Shown: one piece after another, positions 28,419 through 36,615 of the stretch
How positions within the stretch are numbered: the first letter of the stretch is position 1
Layout: each line of letters begins with the position of its first letter
Origin: Lachnospiraceae bacterium
GTDB taxonomy: Bacteria > Bacillota > Clostridia > Lachnospirales > Lachnospiraceae
Direction of reading: 5' to 3'
Assembly: GCA_022788085.1 (NCBI GenBank)
Contig: JALEWA010000169.1
Coordinates: 1-44,245, forward strand
DNA: 44,245 nt
The notes under the pieces: generated by a model
Database searches by the model: none
Told to the model about the DNA's origin: nothing
Seen by the model: the letters and a program-made list of their open reading frames with translations, nothing else
Made by a program: the position numbers and the translations under genes

Positions 28419-29048
28419 TTATTTCAAACGTTCATTAACACTATTGAATACCTTGTCTGCTTTTTCGGAATACACACGAATCATCTCGTTTGCTTCTGCA
28501 TTCAGTTCTTCTGCATATTCACGGTTTGCCATGGATTTTGTGTTAATAAAGACATTCAGGGATGCTCCAAGTAAAGCAGCCTTACAGAATGCTGCTCCTA
28601 CACCCGCATCACTTAAGGCAATCACGCTTCCCTTTTGGGCAAATTCCTCTATAACATCAATGGCATCACAACATTTTCTCATGATTTCCATTGGTACTAA
28701 GCAGGCATCCTTTAAGACGATTTCCATGACCCGTGCTTTTTCCGCCTTTTGCTCCTCTGTATCCTTTGGCATACCATACGCCTTGGACAATGGCTCAAAC
28801 ACTCTTGCATCCTCTTCTACCAGATGAAGAAATTCCTTCTGTAAAGCGTCTGCTTTTTCCTTCAAGGTAATGATATCTGCCTCAACATCTGAATATTTTT
28901 TTTTACCAACCGTAAGACTTCCTACCATGTTACCAAGTGCTGTTCCGATTGCACCAACCAGAGCAGATGCACCGCCACCGCCCGGAACCGGTGCCTTTGT
29001 AGACAATACCTCGACAAAATCCTCGCATGAATATGTAGTAAAGCTCAT
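28419..29048 (-). CDS. fchA: Methenyl-THF cyclohydrolase (FchA family)
   Basis: A 209-residue protein of the cyclodeaminase/cyclohydrolase family. The glycine-rich start APVPGGGGASALVGAIGTAL and LTVGKKKY segment are diagnostic, and length matches FchA (about 210). It hydrolyses methenyl-THF to formyl-THF, acting in sequence with the adjacent FolD in the C1 branch of acetogenic or purine-synthesising clostridia. The related formimino-THF cyclodeaminase is an alternative, but no histidine-degradation genes are nearby. Confidence 0.85.
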   Translation of the reverse strand: MSFTTYSCEDFVEVLSTKAPVPGGGGASALVGAIGTALGNMVGSLTVGKKKYSDVEADIITLKEKADALQKEFLHLVEEDARVFEPLSKAYGMPKDTEEQKAEKARVMEIVLKDACLVPMEIMRKCCDAIDVIEEFAQKGSVIALSDAGVGAAFCKAALLGASLNVFINTKSMANREYAEELNAEANEMIRVYSEKADKVFNSVNERLK

Positions 29049-29182
29049 ATATAACCTCCAAATAACTATTATGCATTCTCAGAAATCCATATACAAAAGA
29101 TTCCGAGAGTATATTATTTTTTGTAACAATCAAAGCACTTGATTACACTGTATGGCTCTGAATAGATACATAGTAACATATA

Positions 29183-29533
29183 TCATAGTTCTTCCTCAAC
29201 ATGTATATATGTAATATCCTGCAGCATGTTAAATTGGACTTTTTCACCATTTAATATTTCTGTTTTATCTTCTTCCTTGTCTTTCGACTGGTTCCCCCCC
29301 AGTTTTACTGTTTTCTGACTGTTCTTTTCTGATTTTTTTCTTTGTTTTGACTTCCTTGATGCAGTTTTCTTTCTCCTGCCCGCATATCTTTTTGTGCTGT
29401 TTTTCTGCCCCTTTACTGCCCGATATGCTTTTGGAATCTTTAGTGTAATAAACAGTACCACTGCCACAATTCCAAGCACCACAGCAATTGCCAGAAAAAT
29501 ATATGACATTGTTGTCATTTCCTCTATTGTCAT
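29183..29533 (-). CDS. Small single-pass membrane protein with basic linker
   Basis: A 116-residue protein with one membrane helix (about residues 9-30), then a very Lys/Arg/Ser-rich stretch (about 35-80), then an acidic end. I do not recognise the family. It is the last gene of the phosphatase-kinase operon, 25 bases after the kinase. The many Ser and Thr residues in the basic stretch make it a candidate kinase substrate or tether; this is inference. Confidence 0.6.
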   Translation of the reverse strand: MTIEEMTTMSYIFLAIAVVLGIVAVVLFITLKIPKAYRAVKGQKNSTKRYAGRRKKTASRKSKQRKKSEKNSQKTVKLGGNQSKDKEEDKTEILNGEKVQFNMLQDITYIHVEEEL

Positions 29534-29558
29534 CTTTCAACCATACCTTTCTGAAGGC

Positions 29559-31244
29559 CTACACATCTGTATAGCCGGATGAAATTAGTTCATCAGCTCC
29601 TTCTAACAATCCACGGATTGCTGCAATCTCCTGCCTTACATTTTGTGTGGCCTGTTGCTCTATTCGCAAAAGATCAGCCTCTATGGATGCATACACTTCT
29701 TGAATCTCCTCCTGACGAATGCCATCCTCGCACAAATACCGTGCATACTCCATAGAGCGTGTTACCAACTCCCGATACATACGAAGCGTAATCAACTCTC
29801 TGTCAGGCTGCATATCATTCATCTGCTTCCATGCTACCAGTTTTGTCCAATAGTCACCATACATTCCTGCATCCACGCCTTCTATCTGTGCAGCTATGAT
29901 TTTCTTATAAAAGCCTCCCATATCCATATAAAGCAGACTTCTTCGAAGCTCTTCCTTGCGCTCCTCCATGCCTTCATAAACCTTTACCGCTTCTTCAAAC
30001 CATACAACAGCATGCGTCTGCCTGCTTTCCTCATGCTCATAATAGAACCAGTATGCATTTCCTATATCATAACAGAAATCAGCATAAGCTGTTGGATTTT
30101 TTTCAAAGAAATTCTGTAAATATTTCTTTGTACTTATATTAATCCCTAACAAATAATTTTCTTCCCCATTATCAAAAACGCCATCCTCAAGGACGCGTTC
30201 GCAAAAGCTTTCATATGCCTCACTTCTTGTGCTGTCTGTATCAATCGCCTGTATATATAATTCCAAGGCGTCCTTTTCTACGGTTGTTCTTGCTGCCATT
30301 TCCATGAATTCTGCATAAGTATCTTTTTGTAAATTTCTGGAAGCCACTCCAAAACCTATTGAAGCAATAAAGCATAGAAGGGATGCTATAGCAGTCCCAA
30401 GGAAAAGAGCAAGTCTTTTACGGTTTTGCCTGACCGTTGTGATATCCATATCACGATAATGCTGCAATGCATATTTAAGCTCTCTTGCAGACTGATATCT
30501 GTCATTTGGATTCTTACAGGTACATTTTAAAATAATCTGCTCTAATCCTGTTGACAGTTCCTGATTCCAATATGTAATCGGATACATTTCATATGGAGGC
30601 TCTGATGGATTATGTCCGGTAACAAGATGGTACATGGTAGCACCAAGACAATAGATGTCCGTTCTTGCGTCTGTCTGTCCCATGTTCCCAAATTGCTCCG
30701 GTGCTGCATATCCTTGTGTACCAAGGCATGTTGTGTCTGCCACATTTCGTTCCTTATATTCCCTTGCTATACCAAAGTCAATTAAAATGACACTTCCGTC
30801 AGATTTTAGCATAACATTGGAGGGTTTCATATCGCGATAAATCACAGCCGGATTTCTCGTATGCAAATAGTCCAGTACATCGCATAGCTGGATTGCCCAT
30901 TCTATCACTGTCTCCTGCTTCTGCGCTCCCTGCTCTGACAAAACCTTCTCCAAAGTATTCCCTTCGATATAGTCCATGACAATCATAATATTTTCTTTCT
31001 CATCAATGACATCAATGATGCTGGGAAGATTGGGATGCTTTAGCTTCTTTAACAGCTCCACCTCCATCAAAAGACTCTGACGAATCATTTGAAAATCCTT
31101 TCTACAGGACTTTCTGATCTCTTTCACAGCCCAAGGCTTGTTCGCCTTTTCATTTATGGCAAGATAGACTGTACTCATACCACCATGCCCGATTTCATTT
31201 AATATTTTATATTTTCCGTCAATTATAGTTCCTAATTCTAACAT
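29559..31244 (-). CDS. Membrane Ser/Thr protein kinase (PrkC-like)
   Basis: A 561-residue eukaryotic-type kinase. The catalytic domain (residues 10-260) has the glycine loop IGHGGMSTVYLA, Lys in WAVKEIR, catalytic loop VIYRDMKPSN, metal-binding LIDFGIA and the APEQFG segment. One membrane helix lies near residues 278-303. The outer part (about 305-561) is helical, without the PASTA repeats of PrkC, so ligand binding differs from the peptidoglycan-sensing PrkC. Its start overlaps the PP2C gene by 7 bases (ATGTTAG), so phosphatase and kinase are translationally coupled. Confidence 0.9.
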   Translation of the reverse strand: MLELGTIIDGKYKILNEIGHGGMSTVYLAINEKANKPWAVKEIRKSCRKDFQMIRQSLLMEVELLKKLKHPNLPSIIDVIDEKENIMIVMDYIEGNTLEKVLSEQGAQKQETVIEWAIQLCDVLDYLHTRNPAVIYRDMKPSNVMLKSDGSVILIDFGIAREYKERNVADTTCLGTQGYAAPEQFGNMGQTDARTDIYCLGATMYHLVTGHNPSEPPYEMYPITYWNQELSTGLEQIILKCTCKNPNDRYQSARELKYALQHYRDMDITTVRQNRKRLALFLGTAIASLLCFIASIGFGVASRNLQKDTYAEFMEMAARTTVEKDALELYIQAIDTDSTRSEAYESFCERVLEDGVFDNGEENYLLGINISTKKYLQNFFEKNPTAYADFCYDIGNAYWFYYEHEESRQTHAVVWFEEAVKVYEGMEERKEELRRSLLYMDMGGFYKKIIAAQIEGVDAGMYGDYWTKLVAWKQMNDMQPDRELITLRMYRELVTRSMEYARYLCEDGIRQEEIQEVYASIEADLLRIEQQATQNVRQEIAAIRGLLEGADELISSGYTDV

Positions 31245-32047
31245 GCTTGTATCTCTTCCATGGTCTGTATCAATATGGCAGAAATATTATCTCTTTCTCC
31301 ACGGCTTTTACTCATTGAAATCAGCCTGTCCAAAGCACGATTCATTCCTTTCATAATGCCCTCTTGGTTATTGTGGCTTTTCACTTGCTCCCATACCTCT
31401 TCTTCTATCTTCTCCCGTATTTCCTGTTTGGAAACCTCATGGCGAAAACCATCCGAGCAAAGCAAATAACATGCTCCCGGAACAACCCTTCCTGATAAAA
31501 ATTGCGGTTCTACAGCTTCCTTCACACCTATACACTGCAGAAGCACATTTCTCCTGCTGTCTGTTCTTGCCTGTTCCTTCGTCATATGACCAAGAGCCAC
31601 CTCTCTTGCTACATAAGTCTGATCCTGTGTGAGCTGAAACATCTCCCCGGTAAGCTCATACGCTCTGCAATCCCCAACATGTATCACATAATAATGACCT
31701 GCAAATAACAGCATTGCCGTCAAGGTCGTTCCCATGTTCTGACTTCCTTCCTGCCGGATTCTGGAATTACAATCTGCTATAAGCTGTTCCCATTCTTTTC
31801 TTAGAATTGCTTCTTTTAACTGTCCCAGTCTTAGGGGAAGCTGCTCATAAAACCATTTTTCAAAGGCTCTGACTACAATTGCACTTGCAAGCTCTCCTTT
31901 GGCAAGTCCCCCCATACCATCGCAGATTACTGCAAACGATACCTCACCAAGCTTCGTATCTGCAACCTTTACTGTTAAGCTATCCTGATTTACCTGCTTT
32001 ACCAGACCAATATCCGTCTGGGTTGCTGCCATATAATGTATTTTCAT
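31238..32047 (-). CDS. PP2C-type Ser/Thr phosphatase
   Basis: A 269-residue PPM/PP2C phosphatase. Metal-binding motifs are VICDGMGGLAKGE, VIHVGDCRAY, LLCSDGFRHEV and GERDNISAILI. Length is normal for bacterial PrpC/Stp proteins. It is first in an operon with the Ser/Thr kinase and probably reverses its phosphorylations. A good sigma-A promoter lies upstream. Confidence 0.93.
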   Translation of the reverse strand: MKIHYMAATQTDIGLVKQVNQDSLTVKVADTKLGEVSFAVICDGMGGLAKGELASAIVVRAFEKWFYEQLPLRLGQLKEAILRKEWEQLIADCNSRIRQEGSQNMGTTLTAMLLFAGHYYVIHVGDCRAYELTGEMFQLTQDQTYVAREVALGHMTKEQARTDSRRNVLLQCIGVKEAVEPQFLSGRVVPGACYLLCSDGFRHEVSKQEIREKIEEEVWEQVKSHNNQEGIMKGMNRALDRLISMSKSRGERDNISAILIQTMEEIQAC

Positions 32048-32124
32048 CCTGTAATTTGTTTTCCTTTCATTTATCTATCCTATAACGAAAAAAGGTATAT
32101 TTCCCATTTTCCGGTCAGAAGCAA

Positions 32125-32153
32125 ATCATACTACGCTTCTTTTCCTTTTTCAA
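32125..32153 (-). promoter_or_regulatory. Sigma-A promoter of the phosphatase-kinase operon
   Basis: TTGAAA (32148-32153) and TATGAT (32125-32130) on the minus strand are separated by 17 bp, about 80 bases before the PP2C start. Confidence 0.65.
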
Positions 32154-32197
32154 TAGTACTCTATACCTAAAATATTAAAATATTCATAACATGAACC

Positions 32198-33364
32198 TTA
32201 ATAGAAAATATGACCGCCTATCGAAAGTCCCGTCAGACCTTCTATTGGTGTCCTGAAATATAGGCAGTGTCCGACATTTGTAATACCACTCATAGCTTCA
32301 TCGGCTGCCTGATAACAGCTTGCTGTCGCCTTGTTATTGGCAAGTGCATAAGCAAGTCTTCCATTTCCTACCGGTGAAAACTGCTTATTCTGATAGATAA
32401 CGCCTACCATGGTGTCCGGATATCGGGAACTCAGTATACGATTGATAACAACAGCCCCAACTGCCACTTTTCCGGCATATGGTTCTGCACCTGCTTCACA
32501 ATATATAAGATTTGCAAGCAGATACCTGTCTCCCTCGGCAAATGTAACCTCTGAGATATCTCTCCATGCTGACTGTGCTGCAAGTCTTGATAAAGCAAGC
32601 TCTTCTTCATACTGCTTCTGGAGTGCTGCAATATCCTGCTCCTGCGCAGAAAGCATATTATCCAGGGCATCTATCGTGGCTTCTGTATCCTCTATCTGAT
32701 CTGCATAACTTGCTACACTGTTGGCTGTCTGCTGGACAAGCGCCGCTACCTTTTTCTGTTCCTCTGATGCCTGTACCTGCAATTCATTCAACCCTTCCAA
32801 CTCTACGTTTAGCTGTGCTTCTACCTCTTCCACATGCTTTCTTGTTTCCTGAAATTGTGTTAACATCTTACGGTCATATCTGCTGAGTGCTTCTATATAA
32901 TCTCCTTTATTCAGTAAATCACCAAAGCCGGAAGCTGACAACAATAAATCGAGATATGTCTGATTACCTCTTTCATACATAAACTGAATACGAAGCTTCA
33001 TAGCTTCATATTGATTTTCCTCTGTTTCAATCGCCTCCGCAAGAGCTTCTTTTGTCTGCGCAATCTCCTGCTCCTTGACATCTATCTGCCTTTCGATATC
33101 TGCAAGATTGTTACTGACCGCTTCCAGATCATCATTCAAAGCCCCCAGCTTTCCAAGCAGCGAGTTCTGTGTAATCTGTAAGGACTCCTTTTTCTCCTCT
33201 GTATTCCCCTTTGCCTCTTGCGTTTTCTTCTGCTCTTCTTTCGCCTTTTGCAGCTTTTCAAGCGTTGTTTCCGCATGCACCTGCACCGGCACATTTCCTG
33301 CGAATACAAGAACTACAGCAAGGAATATCAGTAGTGCTCTTCGATGCTTTCGCGTCGATTTCAT
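32198..33364 (-). CDS. Secreted SleB-like cell-wall hydrolase with coiled coil
   Basis: A 388-residue secreted protein: signal peptide (residues 1-30, cleavage near VHAE), a long coiled coil (about 35-240) like PcsB/CwlO-type hydrolases, and a C-terminal SleB/CwlJ-type hydrolase_2 domain beginning at LANLIYCEAGAEPYAGKVAV, whose Glu is the expected catalytic residue. The domain cleaves cortex or cell-wall peptidoglycan. I chose the ATG at 33362-33364 because GGAGGGG lies 4 bases upstream and it gives a normal signal peptide; the ATG at 33403 adds 13 residues. It lies 45 bases after upp. Confidence 0.87.
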   Translation of the reverse strand: MKSTRKHRRALLIFLAVVLVFAGNVPVQVHAETTLEKLQKAKEEQKKTQEAKGNTEEKKESLQITQNSLLGKLGALNDDLEAVSNNLADIERQIDVKEQEIAQTKEALAEAIETEENQYEAMKLRIQFMYERGNQTYLDLLLSASGFGDLLNKGDYIEALSRYDRKMLTQFQETRKHVEEVEAQLNVELEGLNELQVQASEEQKKVAALVQQTANSVASYADQIEDTEATIDALDNMLSAQEQDIAALQKQYEEELALSRLAAQSAWRDISEVTFAEGDRYLLANLIYCEAGAEPYAGKVAVGAVVINRILSSRYPDTMVGVIYQNKQFSPVGNGRLAYALANNKATASCYQAADEAMSGITNVGHCLYFRTPIEGLTGLSIGGHIFY

Positions 33365-33409
33365 ATATCCCCTCCATATATCGTAACTATTCAGTACCTT
33401 CATAGTTAC

Positions 33410-34039
33410 CTATTTTGTTCCAAATATTCTGTCTCCGGCATCCCCAAGACCAGGCACAATATATCCATGATCATTTAACTTCTCATCCAATGCACCAATG
33501 TATATATCTACATCGGGATGCTCCTCCTGCATTCTTGCAACACCTTCAGGTGCAGCAATGATACACATAAAATGGATATTTTTACAACCTCTTTCCTTCA
33601 GCATTCGAATCGCTGCCACGGAAGAACCTCCGGTTGCTAACATGGGATCTACTACAAATACTTCTCTCTGTGCGCAATCTGCCGGAAGCTTGCAATAATA
33701 CTCTACCGGCTCTAGGGTCTCCGGATCACGGTACAAACCGATATGTCCGACCTTTGCTGCCGGAATAAGCTGCAACATACCATCTACCATACCTAATCCT
33801 GCACGAAGAATTGGTACAATGGCAAGCTTTTTACCGGCAAGCTCTTCCACAGTAGTACTGCAGATAGGGGTCTCTATTTCCACCTCTGAAAGCTTTAAAT
33901 CCCTTGTTGCTTCATAACAGATCAGATTTGCAATCTCTCCGATTGTCTGTCTGAAGTCTTTTGTCCCGGTATCTTTCCTTCTAATGTAGCCTATCTTATG
34001 ACGAATCAGCGGATGATCCATTACGACAACCTTTGCCAT
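33410..34039 (-). CDS. upp: Uracil phosphoribosyltransferase
   Basis: A 209-residue enzyme making UMP from uracil and PRPP. The PRPP-binding loop is [15 protein letters not shown]; other family segments are [29 protein letters not shown] and [11 protein letters not shown]. The ATG at 34039 gives the standard 209-residue length and a 7-base spacing to GAGAGG; the ATG at 34045 is too close. In an apparent operon with rpiB and the tsaC-like gene. Confidence 0.97.
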   Translation of the reverse strand: MAKVVVMDHPLIRHKIGYIRRKDTGTKDFRQTIGEIANLICYEATRDLKLSEVEIETPICSTTVEELAGKKLAIVPILRAGLGMVDGMLQLIPAAKVGHIGLYRDPETLEPVEYYCKLPADCAQREVFVVDPMLATGGSSVAAIRMLKERGCKNIHFMCIIAAPEGVARMQEEHPDVDIYIGALDEKLNDHGYIVPGLGDAGDRIFGTK

Positions 34040-34065
34040 AGCCATACCTCTCTTTCGTTTGCTTT

Positions 34066-34494
34066 TTATTTCTCAATCAAGTCAATTCTTCTCTGATGAC
34101 GCTCTTCTCCTGAGAACTCTGTTCCTAAAAATGTCTCTACAATGGCAAGCGCCAGATTTTCACCAACGATTCCTGCTCCCATTGCCAGCATATTTGCATC
34201 ATTATGAAGTCTTGTCATCTTAGCAGACAGTGTATCGCTGCAAAGTGCACAACGAACGCCTTTTACCTTATTAGCTGTAATAGAGATACCGATACCTGTT
34301 GTACAGATTACAATACCCTTCTTACATTCTCCGCTTGCAACTGCTTCTGCTGCTGCCCTTCCAAATTCAGGATAATCACAGGACTCCTTACTATAGCATC
34401 CGCAATCCTTTACCTCTATATTCTTTTCTTTTAAAAATGCTACTACCTTTTCCTTTAACTCAAATCCACCATGGTCACATCCAATTGCTATCAT
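34066..34494 (-). CDS. rpiB: Ribose 5-phosphate isomerase B
   Basis: A 142-residue RpiB/LacA-type isomerase interconverting ribose-5-P and ribulose-5-[14 protein letters not shown] carries the substrate Asp-His pair, and the catalytic Cys is in [15 protein letters not shown]. Length is typical. It lies between the TsaC gene (16-base gap) and upp (26 bases). An allose-6-P isomerase activity is possible in this family. Confidence 0.94.
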   Translation of the reverse strand: MIAIGCDHGGFELKEKVVAFLKEKNIEVKDCGCYSKESCDYPEFGRAAAEAVASGECKKGIVICTTGIGISITANKVKGVRCALCSDTLSAKMTRLHNDANMLAMGAGIVGENLALAIVETFLGTEFSGEERHQRRIDLIEK

Positions 34495-34510
34495 TTCTTC
34501 TTCCTCCCTA

Positions 34511-35587
34511 TTAATCCAATTTAATTATTTTATGACCTGCCGCCTTTAACAGCCGGTTCATAATAGCTTGTCTCATACCTGTTCCTGCAAAGGATTCCGC
34601 ATACATATATGCGACCTCCTCATCATCAAATTCCCGTAAAAAAGTATATAATTGTCTTGCAATGGCAGCCTCATCCTTACGGCTTCCTGCTATCTTAACA
34701 CTATCTGCCTCATATCTTCCTGCCATTTCACTCGTTCCGATAACCCCAGTCTTCTCGCCGCGTTCCTTTCGCATCCTTGTCTGTTCGTTAATATACGAAA
34801 CAACCGCCTCGGGATTTCCCTCTACAAGCACCAGTTCTCCCTTTGGTGCATAATGTCGGTACTTCATACCCGGAGCCTTTGGGTGAAGATTGGAATCTGC
34901 CTTGAAAAGAGTCTGGTCAATTTCGACCTGCCCCAACACCCTGTCCAACATTTCTTCGGTGATATAGCCGGGACGTAAAATCATCGGTTTGTCTCCGGTT
35001 AGGTCAACAATCGTTGATTCCAGTCCAATATCAACACCATCACCATCTATAATCATATCTATTCTGCCATCCATATCCTGAACAACATACTTTGCTGTAG
35101 TAGGACTTGGTTTCCCTGACAGGTTGGCACTTGGAGCTGCCACATAACCGCCTGCTGCCTTAATAAACTCCATCGCCACAGGATGACTCGGCATTCTGAC
35201 AGCGACAGTATCAAGACCACCCGTTGTCTGACAGGGAACCTCCTCAGCTTTTGGAAGTATCATAGTCAGTGGTCCCGGCCAAAAGGCAGCCGCAAGTTGA
35301 TATGCACTTTGCGGTACTTCCTTTGTAATTCTTCCCAAATGCTCCATATCTGCAATATGAATAATCAGTGGATTGTCTGAAGGACGCCCTTTTGCAGCAT
35401 ATATCTTTTTAGAGGATTCCGGATTCAGGGCATCTCCTCCAAGACCATACACAGTCTCTGTAGGAAATGCAACAAGTCCACCCTTCCTGATAATCTCTCC
35501 TGCCTCCTCTAACGCCCTTTTTGCGCTGTCAGATTTCTCTTCATCCTGCAAATCTTCTGCATCCACACGAATTAACTTTGTTTTCAT
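34511..35587 (-). CDS. tsaC: Threonylcarbamoyl-AMP synthase (Sua5/YwlC type)
   Basis: A 358-residue protein with an N-terminal YrdC domain (FPTETVYGLGGDALN, YAAKGRPSDNPLIIHI, APSANLSGKPSPT) and a C-terminal Sua5 domain (about residues 225-350). It makes L-threonylcarbamoyl-AMP for t6A modification at tRNA position 37. The longer Sua5 form, rather than the short TsaC, is present. It is probably the first gene of the tsaC-rpiB-upp operon. Confidence 0.95.
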   Translation of the reverse strand: MKTKLIRVDAEDLQDEEKSDSAKRALEEAGEIIRKGGLVAFPTETVYGLGGDALNPESSKKIYAAKGRPSDNPLIIHIADMEHLGRITKEVPQSAYQLAAAFWPGPLTMILPKAEEVPCQTTGGLDTVAVRMPSHPVAMEFIKAAGGYVAAPSANLSGKPSPTTAKYVVQDMDGRIDMIIDGDGVDIGLESTIVDLTGDKPMILRPGYITEEMLDRVLGQVEIDQTLFKADSNLHPKAPGMKYRHYAPKGELVLVEGNPEAVVSYINEQTRMRKERGEKTGVIGTSEMAGRYEADSVKIAGSRKDEAAIARQLYTFLREFDDEEVAYMYAESFAGTGMRQAIMNRLLKAAGHKIIKLD

Positions 35588-35635
35588 GAACTGATTTTAC
35601 TCCATTTCTATGCGCTTATAGCCATACTTGGTTTT

Positions 35636-35644
35636 ATTGTAGCA
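35636..35644 (-). promoter_or_regulatory. Possible extended -10 promoter for tsaC-rpiB-upp
   Basis: On the minus strand TGCTACAAT gives an extended -10 (TGn before TACAAT), about 50 bases upstream of the tsaC start. The -35 17 bp upstream (TTTCTA) is poor. Confidence 0.4.
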
Positions 35645-35685
35645 CAAACAACCGCAATTAGAAAGCATCCTGCTGTATTTTCCAT

Positions 35686-36396
35686 TTAATCTGTCATATT
35701 TAAGTAGCGTAATATTCCCATATGAATTGCCCAGGCTGTTTTTTCCTGATATGCAGAAGATGTTAACAGCTCCGCTTCTGTAGGATTAGATAAAAATCCA
35801 CATTCCACGATAATAATCGGCACACTTGTTTTTTTCAAAAGATAATAAGTCCCGTTTTCTTTCGCTTCCCTTTCCTTTTGCGGCTTGAGACAATCAATCA
35901 TCGTTTCCTGCATAAGATGTGCAGCCTGTGTTCCCTCCTGGCTGTCCTTATAATAAAAGACCTGCATACCACTAACAGCTTCTTCCGGATAGCTGTTCTG
36001 ATGAATACTTACTGCCAATGCAGGATTTGTCTCTTCAATGATTGCCAGGCGGTTCTTCATATCCCGCACTTTTTTATTGGAATCCTTTTCCTCATAGAGA
36101 CCTTCGTCTGCTTCCCTTGTCATGACTACCTTGATATCCTGTTGCTCCAGATATTTCTTTACCTTTAATGCAATAGATAAATTGATATCTTTTTCTAATG
36201 CGTCATTAATTCCTACCTTACCCGGATCAATACCACCATGTCCTGCATCAATGACTACTGTTATCCTTTTCTCTGTCTTTTCCTGCATATGCAGAACGTT
36301 TACCAGTTCTGCCGATTCCTTTGCCACAATCAGCATGGACAGAATCAGCAAAAAGGACATAACAAATCCCATTATTTTACTTTGTTTCTCACTCAT
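35686..36396 (-). CDS. cwlD: N-acetylmuramoyl-L-alanine amidase, CwlD-like
   Basis: A 236-residue Amidase_3 protein with an N-terminal membrane anchor (about residues 8-28). Zinc and catalytic motifs are VVIDAGHGGIDPGKVG, the Glu after EKDINLSIALKVKKYL, SIHQNSYPEE and IVECGFLSNP. It cleaves the muramic acid-peptide bond; in sporulating Firmicutes CwlD helps form muramic delta-lactam in cortex. The start ATG at 36396 has GGAG 6 bases upstream. The symbol rests on family resemblance and length. Confidence 0.88.
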   Translation of the reverse strand: MSEKQSKIMGFVMSFLLILSMLIVAKESAELVNVLHMQEKTEKRITVVIDAGHGGIDPGKVGINDALEKDINLSIALKVKKYLEQQDIKVVMTREADEGLYEEKDSNKKVRDMKNRLAIIEETNPALAVSIHQNSYPEEAVSGMQVFYYKDSQEGTQAAHLMQETMIDCLKPQKEREAKENGTYYLLKKTSVPIIIVECGFLSNPTEAELLTSSAYQEKTAWAIHMGILRYLNMTD

Positions 36397-36486
36397 ATCA
36401 AGCTCCAAAGAAAAGCTGTTGTTATCATATATATGAGGATTTTTCCACTTTCAGAATGAATATTTTCCTTTGCATCCCTGTCAAAA

Positions 36487-36537
36487 AGATGATGTCCAGC
36501 GGCATCATCTCACAAGAATTTGCAAAGCAAATTCTTG
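36487..36537. repeat. Two tandem perfect hairpins upstream of cwlD
   Basis: AGATGATG (36487-36494) pairs with CATCATCT (36503-36510), and CAAGAATTTGC (36513-36523) pairs with GCAAATTCTTG (36527-36537) with only AAA in the loop. They lie between the GH18 gene terminator and cwlD with no T tract on either strand. The pair resembles in layout the tandem hairpins at 42760-42808. Confidence 0.6.
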
Positions 36538-36578
36538 ATTAACTACCACTACGTTACAGCAACCTCATATCACATAAC

Positions 36579-36613
36579 AAAAGACCATAGAGCACAAAGC
36601 CCCATAGTCTTTT
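36579..36613 (-). terminator. Terminator of the GH18 gene
   Basis: AAAAGACCAT (36579-36588) pairs with ATAGTCTTTT (36604-36613) with one G-T pair, and the stem continues inward. The T residues are part of the minus-strand 3-prime arm. It lies directly after the stop codon. Confidence 0.75.
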
Positions 36614-36615
36614 CT

